A stretch of DNA of 64,000 nucleotides from Streptomyces sp. NBC_01445 (lineage in GTDB: Bacteria > Actinomycetota > Actinomycetes > Streptomycetales > Streptomycetaceae). The notes below the pieces were generated by a model, which was given only the letters and a program-made list of their open reading frames with translations, made no database searches and was not told where the DNA came from. Positions within the stretch are counted from its first letter, which is position 1; each line of letters opens with the position of its first letter. The stretch lies in contig NZ_CP109485.1 of NCBI RefSeq assembly GCF_035918235.1, positions 1,116,001-1,180,000 on the forward strand. The letters run 5' to 3'. Below are positions 58,309 to 64,000 of this stretch, in pieces. A program made the translations under genes and the position numbers.

Positions 58309-58763
58309 CGGCGCCACGGGGGCGCGTTCGCACCCACATGGACACAGCTGACGCGGCACGGCGGTTCGTCGAGACCTGGGAGCGGGGCTGGACGCGGCAC
58401 GACGTCCCGGCGCTCCTCGCGCTCTACCCGGAGGACTGCGTGCACCGCTCGATGCCGTTCAGGGCGCCGCACCGGGGCCGGGCGGCGCTCGCCGACTATC
58501 TGCGCTGGTCGTTCGAGGACGAGCGCCCGCTCGACGTGCGGTTCGGGCCTCCGGTGGTCGGGCCCGACGGACTGGCCGTGGCCGAGTTCCGGGTGGTGGC
58601 CGAAGAGGGCGGCGAGGTCTCGACGCTGGCGGGCTGCGTGTTCGTACGGTTCCGCGGTGACGGGCTCGCAGTCGAGACGCGGGACTACTGGCACCAGACC
58701 AGTGGTCGGCAGGAGCCCGAAGGGGCACTGTTCCTCGGAGCCGACGGCGGCAGGACGCCTTGA
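58305..58763 (+). CDS. SnoaL-like / nuclear transport factor 2-like protein
   Basis: The 152-residue protein is a small alpha-beta-barrel fold of the NTF2/SnoaL group: DAARRFVETWERGWTRHDVP, then YPEDCVHRSMPFRAPHRGRA and VAEFRVVAEEGGEVSTLAGC. Such proteins bind small hydrophobic ligands or act as cyclases. The ATG at 58305 overlaps the slipin stop by four bases (ATGA), which suggests translational coupling. ATG 58338 is a possible alternative. The ligand is unknown. Confidence 0.8.
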   Translation: MTAPRGRVRTHMDTADAARRFVETWERGWTRHDVPALLALYPEDCVHRSMPFRAPHRGRAALADYLRWSFEDERPLDVRFGPPVVGPDGLAVAEFRVVAEEGGEVSTLAGCVFVRFRGDGLAVETRDYWHQTSGRQEPEGALFLGADGGRTP

Positions 58764-58794
58764 GGGGCGGGGTTGCCGGCCCACCCGGCCCCGG

Positions 58795-58812
58795 ACATCT
58801 GATGTCCGATGC
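58795..58812. promoter_or_regulatory. sialic-acid operator copy A
   Basis: ACATC-T-GATGTC-C-GATGC sits 65 bases before the regulator gene. It matches copies B-D in layout: 5-base arms, single-base spacers and a 6-base core. The nested perfect palindrome GGACATCTGATGTCC covers 58793-58807. Confidence 0.7.
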
Positions 58813-58876
58813 CTTGGTAGCGTAGAAGCGGCCCGGGCCGCGGGTCCAGGCGCGTCCAGAGGTGGGGAGACCGCTC

Positions 58877-59599
58877 ATGCCCGGTACCAGGCCGGTCCGG
58901 CCGCTGCTCAGGCAGGAAGTCGCCGACGGCATCAAGCGGTACATCCTCGAGAACAAGCTGCACCCCGGCGATCCGCTGCCCACGGAGACGGAGCTGTGCG
59001 AGGCGCTCGGCGCGAGCCGATCCAGCGTCCGCGAGGCGGTCAAGATCCTGCACGCGCTCGACATCGTCGAGGTCAGGCACGGCCACGGCACGTACGTGGG
59101 ACACCTGAGTCTGTCCGCGCTGGTGGAGAGCCTGACGTTCCGCGGGCTGCTGAGCCCCGACGACGACGTGCAGGTGCTCGCCGACCTCGTCGACGTGCGT
59201 GAGCTGTTCGAGCGCGGCATGGCCGAGCGGATCGTCGCGTCGCTCAGCGGCGAGCAACTCGACGCGCTGGAACGCCTGGTGACCCGGATGAGCGACGCCG
59301 GCGTCGGCGGCGACGGCCGGGGCCTCATCGAGGCCGACCGCGCGTTCCACGCCCTGCTCGTCGCGCCGCTCGGCAATGACCTGATGGGCCAGCTCTCGAT
59401 GGCCTTCTGGGATGTGTACGCCATTGTGGCCCCGCAGATCGACGGCTTCACGCACACCGAGCAGGCGGAGACCGTCGCCGCACACCACAGCATCGTGACG
59501 GCGGCCCGCGCGGGCGACCCGGTGGCGTTCGTCCAGGCCATCGGCGAGCACTACGCGCCGGTCCGGCGGCGCATCTCCGAGGCCCGCACGCGCTCTTGA
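58877..59599 (+). CDS. FadR-type GntR regulator of the sialic-acid locus
   Basis: ATG 58877 has GGGGAG seven bases upstream. The 240-residue protein has an N-terminal winged helix (PTETELCEALGASRSSVREA, then EVRHGHGTYVGHL) and a C-terminal FCD domain (DVRELFERGMAERIVASLSG, EADRAFHALLVAPLGN and AAHHSIVTAARAGD). The FCD fold often binds a metal and an organic acid. It is the first gene of the sialic-acid locus and is flanked by operator copies, so it is most likely the sialic-acid repressor (NanR-like) and controls itself. Confidence 0.9.
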   Translation: MPGTRPVRPLLRQEVADGIKRYILENKLHPGDPLPTETELCEALGASRSSVREAVKILHALDIVEVRHGHGTYVGHLSLSALVESLTFRGLLSPDDDVQVLADLVDVRELFERGMAERIVASLSGEQLDALERLVTRMSDAGVGGDGRGLIEADRAFHALLVAPLGNDLMGQLSMAFWDVYAIVAPQIDGFTHTEQAETVAAHHSIVTAARAGDPVAFVQAIGEHYAPVRRRISEARTRS

Positions 59600-59639
59600 C
59601 GGCCTTCTGCGGCGCCCCTAGGGTCCCTCAACGAACAGG

Positions 59640-59657
59640 ACATCTGACGTCTGCTGT
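59640..59657. promoter_or_regulatory. sialic-acid operator copy B
   Basis: ACATC-T-GACGTC-T-GCTGT differs from copy C at one position. It is 34 bases upstream of copy C, in the gap before the sialidase gene. Confidence 0.7.
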
Positions 59658-59673
59658 CTTCCTCGCCGTACGG

Positions 59674-59691
59674 ACATCTGACGTCTGATGT
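59674..59691. promoter_or_regulatory. sialic-acid operator copy C
   Basis: ACATC-T-GACGTC-T-GATGT is a perfect palindrome outside its two spacer bases. It lies 35 bases before the sialidase start. Confidence 0.75.
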
Positions 59692-59725
59692 GCTCGCAGA
59701 ACCTCCGCAGAGATGAGAGCCGTCC

Positions 59726-60889
59726 ATGCATCGAAGAATGCTCGTCGCACTGATGTCCGCCGGACTTCTCGCCCTGGGATCGGGGACACCCGCCCTCGCC
59801 CACGGCGACCAACGCCCTGATCATCAGGGCGAGTTGACCTCCCAGGACCTCGCCACCCGGGGAGACGGATTTCCGCAGTACCGGATACCGGCCCTCACCA
59901 CGTCCACACAGGGCACGCTGATCGCGGCCTACGACGGCCGGCCAACGATGGCCGATCTGCCCAGCCACATCGCCCTCGTGGTGCGGCGCAGCACGGACGG
60001 CGGCGCCACCTGGAAGGCGCAGCAGGTGGTGCGGAGCGAGGCCGCCCCGAAGGGGTTCGGCGACCCGAGCCTGCTCACCGACCGCACCACGGGCAGGATC
60101 TTCCTCTTCCACGCCGCCTCGGTGAACCAGGGCTTCGCCGGGGCGCACACCGGCAACAGCGACGACGATCCCGACATCCTGCACGCCGACTACAGCTACT
60201 CGGACGACGACGGGGTGACGTGGCACCACCGCCGCATCACGTCGATGGTCAAGAACCCCGCGTGGGGCGGCCTGTTCGCCGCGTCCGGTGAGGGCATCCA
60301 GCTGCGCCACGGCCCGCACAAGGGGCGCCTCCTCCAGCAGTACGCGATCCGGATCGACGGCGCGAACTATGCGGCGAGCGCGTACAGCGACGACCATGGC
60401 GCGACCTGGAGGATGGGCGAGCCGGTCGGGCCGGGCGGCGACGAGAACAAGACGGTGGAGCTGTCCGACGGGACCGTCATGCTCAACAACCGCTCGGCGC
60501 CGTACCGGACCATCGCGTACTCCACGGACGGCGGGGTCACGTACACGCCGTTCACGCCCGACCCGCAGCTGCCCGACCCGGCGAACAACGCGTCGATCAT
60601 CCGGTACGCCCCCGACGCGCCGCCGAGCGACCCCCGCTCGAAGTGGCTCCTGTTCAGCAACACCGAGGACACCCGGGCCCGCCGCAACCTCACCGTCAAG
60701 ATGTCCTGCGACAACGGCAGGACGTGGCCCGTGAAGAAGGTCGTCGACCCCGGCGCGGCCGCCTACTCCACCCTGACCCGCCTGCCGGACGGACGCGTGG
60801 GCCTGCTGTACGAACGCGGCGACTACCAGTACATGACGTACGCCTCGTTCGACGTGAAGTGGCTGGGCGGCGGGTGCGGGCGCCGTTGA
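59726..60889 (+). CDS. secreted sialidase (GH33)
   Basis: The 387-residue product has a Sec signal peptide (about residues 1-25) and a six-bladed GH33 propeller. The catalytic-arginine motif is QYRIPALTTS. Asp-boxes are STDGGATWK, YSDDDGVTWH, YSDDHGATWR and a degenerate CDNGRTW. An Asp and Glu set follows in FGDPSLLTD and AASGEGIQLRHG. It cleaves terminal sialic acids from glycans, releasing them for uptake. Two operator copies lie in its promoter region. Confidence 0.95.
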   Translation: MHRRMLVALMSAGLLALGSGTPALAHGDQRPDHQGELTSQDLATRGDGFPQYRIPALTTSTQGTLIAAYDGRPTMADLPSHIALVVRRSTDGGATWKAQQVVRSEAAPKGFGDPSLLTDRTTGRIFLFHAASVNQGFAGAHTGNSDDDPDILHADYSYSDDDGVTWHHRRITSMVKNPAWGGLFAASGEGIQLRHGPHKGRLLQQYAIRIDGANYAASAYSDDHGATWRMGEPVGPGGDENKTVELSDGTVMLNNRSAPYRTIAYSTDGGVTYTPFTPDPQLPDPANNASIIRYAPDAPPSDPRSKWLLFSNTEDTRARRNLTVKMSCDNGRTWPVKKVVDPGAAAYSTLTRLPDGRVGLLYERGDYQYMTYASFDVKWLGGGCGRR

Positions 60890-60992
60890 CGCCCATGTGA
60901 CCACACGATCCCTGCGACCGGGTGACCGTCGCGGGAATGTGACCTCCACCCCTTGACCACCCCCGCGGGGCGCGACTTAAGGTGGCGCCAGG

Positions 60993-61010
60993 ACATAGGA
61001 CGTCTTACGT
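60993..61010. promoter_or_regulatory. sialic-acid operator copy D
   Basis: ACATA-G-GACGTC-T-TACGT has the common core and spacing with weaker arms. It lies 47 bases before the lyase gene. A further ACGTCTGATG half-site follows immediately. Confidence 0.6.
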
Positions 61011-61056
61011 CTGATGCCCTACCCCCTCTGAACCGAAGAGAATCCGGAGCGCCGCC

Positions 61057-62016
61057 ATGCCCCTGACCGCACCCCTGCGCGGGGTCGTCCCGCCCGTCTG
61101 CACCCCCCTCGACGAGGCGGGCCAGGTGGACACCGCCTCCCTCGCCCGTCTCGTCGAGCACCTCGTCGCGGGCGGCGTGCACGGACTGTTCGCGCTCGGC
61201 TCGACCAGCGAGGTCGCGTATCTGACCGACGAGCAGCGTGCCGTCGCCCTGCGGACCGTCGTGGAGACGGCGGCGGGCCGGGTCCCCGTGCTCGCCGGTG
61301 TCATCGACACGACGACCGCGCGCGTCATCGCCCACGCGCGCGTGGCCGCCGAGCTCGGCGCCGACGCCCTGGTCGCCACCGCGCCCTTCTACACGCGCAC
61401 CCACCCCAAGGAGATCGCGGGCCACTTCCGCACCCTGCGCGCGAGCGTGGACCTGCCGCTGTTCGCGTACGACATCCCGGTCGCCGTCCACAGCAAGCTC
61501 CCCGCGTCTCTGGTGCGCGAGCTCGCCGAGGACGGCACGCTCGCCGGCCTCAAGGACAGCAGCGGCGACGAGGGCGGGCTGCGCCGGCTGATCGTCGAGC
61601 TGGGCGGCCGCGACGGCCGCGCGGACGGGCCCGCCCCGCACTTCTCGGTACTCACCGGATCCGAACTCACCGTGGACTGCGCCCTGTTGGCCGGCGCGGA
61701 CGGCGTCGTGCCCGGCATCGGCAACGTCGATCCCGCCGGATACGTGCGCCTCTACGACGCCGCGCTGGCCGGTGACTGGACGCTCGCCGCCAAGGAGCAG
61801 GAGCGTCTCGTCGCGCTGTTCGGGATGGTCGACGTCGGCCCCGAGGCCGACATGGGGCGCAGTTCGTCCGCACTCGGCTCGTTCAAGGCGGCGCTGCGGC
61901 TGCTCGGGGTCATCGAGTGCGGCGACACGGCGTTCCCGCAGATCCAGCTCGGCGCGGAGTCCGTCGCCGAGGTCGCGCGGCACCTGCGTGCTGCCGGGCT
62001 CGCGCCGGTCCGATGA
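61057..62016 (+). CDS. nanA: N-acetylneuraminate lyase / DapA-family aldolase
   Basis: This 319-residue class I aldolase has the DapA fold: LFALGSTSEVAYLTDEQRAV, the Tyr motif LPLFAYDIPVAV and the Schiff-base Lys in TLAGLKDSSGDEGGLR. The family includes dihydrodipicolinate synthase and N-acetylneuraminate lyase. The neighbouring sialidase, ROK kinase and ManNAc-6-P epimerase make the lyase assignment the best one: it would split sialic acid into ManNAc and pyruvate. Its stop overlaps the kinase start (ATGA). Confidence 0.85.
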   Translation: MPLTAPLRGVVPPVCTPLDEAGQVDTASLARLVEHLVAGGVHGLFALGSTSEVAYLTDEQRAVALRTVVETAAGRVPVLAGVIDTTTARVIAHARVAAELGADALVATAPFYTRTHPKEIAGHFRTLRASVDLPLFAYDIPVAVHSKLPASLVRELAEDGTLAGLKDSSGDEGGLRRLIVELGGRDGRADGPAPHFSVLTGSELTVDCALLAGADGVVPGIGNVDPAGYVRLYDAALAGDWTLAAKEQERLVALFGMVDVGPEADMGRSSSALGSFKAALRLLGVIECGDTAFPQIQLGAESVAEVARHLRAAGLAPVR

Positions 62017-62942
62017 CGGTCACGGGTCCCGCGATCGGCCTCGACCTCGGAGGCACGAAGATCGCCGCCGCGCTCGTGGCCCCGGACGGCACGGTCCTGG
62101 CCCGGCACACCCGGCCCACGCCCGCCGCCGACGGACCCGGCGCCGTGCTCGACGCGCTCGCCGACGCGGCCCGCTCGGTCGACGGCGGCGCAGGGCCCGC
62201 CGCACTCGGGGTCGCGGCGGCCGGGGTGATCGACCCTGTGACCGGCACGGTCACCAGCGCCACCGACTCGATCCGCGGCTGGGCGGGCACGGCGCTCGCC
62301 GCCGGTCTCGCGGCCCGTACGGGACTCCCGGTGGCGTGCGACAACGACGTACGCGCGACGGCGGCTCCCGAACTGGCCGCCGCCGGCGCGGGCGCGTCCC
62401 TCGTCTACGCGGCGATCGGCACCGGTGTCGGCGGCGCGGTGGCCGTGGGAGGGCGCATGGTGCACGGAACGGCGGGCATCGCGGGCCACCTCGGCCATGT
62501 GCCGAGTCCGGAAGCGGCGGGGCTGCCGTGCACCTGCGGCGGCACGGGCCACCTCGAAGCCGTCGCCTCGGGGCCCGGGATCGCCGCGCTGTACGGGCGG
62601 CTCACGGGCCGGCCCGTGGAACGCCTGGAGACCGTGGCCGAGCGGGCCGCGTCGGGTGAGGAGCCTGCCGTGCGCGCCATCGTGACGGGCGCGGTCGCCG
62701 CGGGCCGGGTCCTGGGCGGACTCGCGAACACGCTCGGGCCGGACCGGGTCGTCGTCGGAGGCGGAGTGCCCCACATCGGGCCGCTCTACCGGGACGCGCT
62801 GACCGAGGCGTTCGTCTGCGAACTCATGCCGCCGTTGGCTCGCCTCCGGCCCTCCAGGCCCCTCTTCGGGGCCGACGCCGCCGTCATCGGCGCCGCGCGC
62901 CTGCCCTCCCAGGTGCCGCTGCACGCGCCGCCGCAGTCCTGA
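62013..62942 (+). CDS. nanK: ROK family sugar kinase, probable N-acetylmannosamine kinase
   Basis: The 309-residue kinase has the ROK pattern: IGLDLGGTKIAAALVAPDGT (phosphate-1), AIGTGVGGAVAVGGRMVHG (phosphate-2), GHLGHVPSP and the zinc motif LPCTCGGTGHLEAVASGPGI. The usual last zinc Cys (CxCGxxGC) is His here, a variant seen in some actinomycete kinases. Its place between lyase and epimerase points to ManNAc as substrate. It is translationally coupled to the lyase. Confidence 0.85.
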   Translation: MTVTGPAIGLDLGGTKIAAALVAPDGTVLARHTRPTPAADGPGAVLDALADAARSVDGGAGPAALGVAAAGVIDPVTGTVTSATDSIRGWAGTALAAGLAARTGLPVACDNDVRATAAPELAAAGAGASLVYAAIGTGVGGAVAVGGRMVHGTAGIAGHLGHVPSPEAAGLPCTCGGTGHLEAVASGPGIAALYGRLTGRPVERLETVAERAASGEEPAVRAIVTGAVAAGRVLGGLANTLGPDRVVVGGGVPHIGPLYRDALTEAFVCELMPPLARLRPSRPLFGADAAVIGAARLPSQVPLHAPPQS

Positions 62943-62964
62943 ACACCCCTCCCTGGAGTCCTCG

Positions 62965-63657
62965 ATGAACGACCCCGCGCCCTCGTCCCCCGTCGCCGAC
63001 CTGCTCAAGGGCCGGCTGATCGTCTCCTGTCAGGCGCCGCCCGGCGATCCCCTGCGCGACACCGACACCCTCGTACGGCTGGCGCGGGCCGCCGCGGCCG
63101 GCGGGGCGGCCGGGATCCGGGCCAACGAACCCGAGGTCGTCGCCGCGATCTCCGCCGCCGTCGACCTGCCGCTCATCGGGCTGTGGAAGGACGGCGACAC
63201 CGGCGTCTACATCACGCCGACCGTCCGGCACGCCCTGGCCGTCGCCGAGGCGGGCGCCCACATCGTCGCGGCCGACGCGACCGCGTGCCCCCGCCCCGAC
63301 GGCGGCACGTTCGCCGACATCGTGGCCGCGGTGCACGCCGCCGGGGCCCTGGTGATGGCCGATGTGGCGACCCTCGACGAGGGCGTCGCCGCGGCCGCCG
63401 CCGGCGCGGACCTCGTGTCCACGACGCTGTCCGGCTACGTTCCCGGCTCCCCCCGCCAGGACGGCCCCGACCTCGAACTGGTCGCCGCGCTCTCGGCCAC
63501 GGTGGACGTCCCGGTCGTCGCCGAAGGCCGTATCAGCACCCCCGAAGAGGCCGCGCTGGCGCTCGCGCGGGGCGCTCACAGCGTCGTCGTCGGCACCGCG
63601 ATCACCGCGCCCACCGCGCTGACCTCGCGTTTCGCGGCCGCACTCCCCCGTACGTAG
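62965..63657 (+). CDS. nanE: N-acetylmannosamine-6-phosphate 2-epimerase
   Basis: The 230-residue barrel enzyme converts ManNAc-6-P to GlcNAc-6-P. NanE features: [78 protein letters not shown] and [20 protein letters not shown]. GlcNAc-6-P then enters amino-sugar metabolism; its deacetylase and deaminase genes are not in this window. ATG 62965 has TGGAG upstream, 22 bases after the kinase stop. Confidence 0.9.
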   Translation: MNDPAPSSPVADLLKGRLIVSCQAPPGDPLRDTDTLVRLARAAAAGGAAGIRANEPEVVAAISAAVDLPLIGLWKDGDTGVYITPTVRHALAVAEAGAHIVAADATACPRPDGGTFADIVAAVHAAGALVMADVATLDEGVAAAAAGADLVSTTLSGYVPGSPRQDGPDLELVAALSATVDVPVVAEGRISTPEEAALALARGAHSVVVGTAITAPTALTSRFAAALPRT

Positions 63658-63745
63658 TTCCCGCTCACCCCCCACACAGGCCGTACCGCACCCCACACCG
63701 CAGACGGGACTCGACGGTGAGTCCTTCCGGCATCCTGGAGTAATC

Positions 63746-64000
63746 GTGCACACCACAGCCAAGCCACCGCTCCCCTGGTACCGCGAGGTGAGCCGCCCCC
63801 ATTGGAAGGCGTTCTTCGCCGCCTGGATCGGCTACGTCCTCGACGGGTTCGACTTCGTCCTGATCACCCTCGTACTGACCGAGATCAGCTCGGAGTTCGG
63901 CCTGAGCACCGTGCAGGCCGCGAGCCTGATCTCGGGCGCGTTCATCACGCGCTGGCTCGGCGGAGCCGTCCTGGGCGCGCTCGGCGACCGGTACGGCCGC
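63746..64000 (+). CDS. MFS transporter, probable sialic-acid importer, partial
   Basis: The gene runs off the window; 85 residues are seen, from GTG 63746 with GGAG six bases upstream. They contain a first membrane segment with [20 protein letters not shown] (the D-G-F-D motif of the sialate/hydroxybenzoate MFS group) and, at the edge, [10 protein letters not shown], the conserved loop motif after helix 2. By position and type it is the NanT-like importer of the locus. Confidence 0.8.
   Translation, partial: MHTTAKPPLPWYREVSRPHWKAFFAAWIGYVLDGFDFVLITLVLTEISSEFGLSTVQAASLISGAFITRWLGGAVLGALGDRYGR

Overview
The window reads as chromosomal DNA of a Streptomyces or a close relative. G+C is very high with G/C at nearly every third codon position, GTG starts are common, several starts look leaderless, and the families are typical streptomycete ones (DasR-type operator on a GH18 chitinase, CYP105 with its own ferredoxin, I36 secreted inhibitors, SPW-repeat protein, ribosomal-protection factor). 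I see no rRNA, tRNA, insertion sequence, integrase, prophage or CRISPR array. It looks like accessory chromosome made of many short operons, mostly a metabolic gene or two beside a divergent regulator.

Layout. 1-5.3 kb: F420/PPOX-type protein (cut by the edge), a Pro/Gly-rich membrane protein with a 58-residue membrane protein, DNA ligase LigA, then a DUF4188 gene divergent from a MerR regulator over a clear operator. 5.3-10.1 kb: TetR / amino-acid permease / nitrilase-fold hydrolase, a TauE/SafE permease broken by a frameshift, and a GntR-HutC regulator. 10.3-16.3 kb: two unknown envelope proteins, a D-2-hydroxyacid dehydrogenase, a GH114-like lipoprotein, a phosphopantetheinyl transferase and an RNase HI. 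16.4-20.3 kb: TetR / NCS1 permease / YtcJ-like amidohydrolase with three tandem operator copies. 20.4-26 kb: an acidic unknown, an F420-reductase-hemerythrin fusion behind a structured leader, an EF-G-binding-like (FBP) protein, CYP105-type P450 plus ferredoxin, and a universal stress protein. 26-36.8 kb: a Tat lipoprotein deacetylase-like protein, an FAD oxidase, an anti-sigma-type kinase, a two-inhibitor secreted operon, DinB, DUF1905, chitinase, a TNT NADase toxin with a small partner, OsmC and a cupin.

36.8-44.5 kb: a leaderless Clp-N regulator, phosphoglucomutase, a probable aminophosphonate degradation locus (PhnX-like HAD, GntR, FAD oxidase of TIGR03364 type) with the same operator at both promoters, and asparagine synthetase. 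44.5-48.6 kb: a self-sufficient P450-reductase fusion divergent from a PAS-LuxR regulator. 48.6-58.8 kb: ArsR/SRPBCC pair, a RibD-like protein with reversed domain order, SPW and EamA membrane proteins, a tyrosine-phosphatase-like protein, a TetM/OtrA-like ribosomal protection protein with a possible leader ORF, an HhH-PHP protein, a PrmC-related methyltransferase, a slipin and a SnoaL-like protein.

58.8-64 kb: a sialic-acid locus. A FadR-type GntR regulator is followed by a secreted sialidase, N-acetylneuraminate lyase, ROK kinase, ManNAc-6-P epimerase and an MFS transporter cut by the window end. Four copies of one 18-bp palindromic element sit upstream of the regulator, the sialidase and the lyase, so the genes appear to form one regulon that frees, imports and breaks down sialic acid.

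The most interesting signals are this operator set, the paired operators of the phosphonate-type locus, the toxin plus possible immunity pair, the tandem operators that place a leaderless Clp-N gene under probable self-control, and the structured leader before the reductase-hemerythrin fusion. All functions are from reading the sequence; no database search was run.
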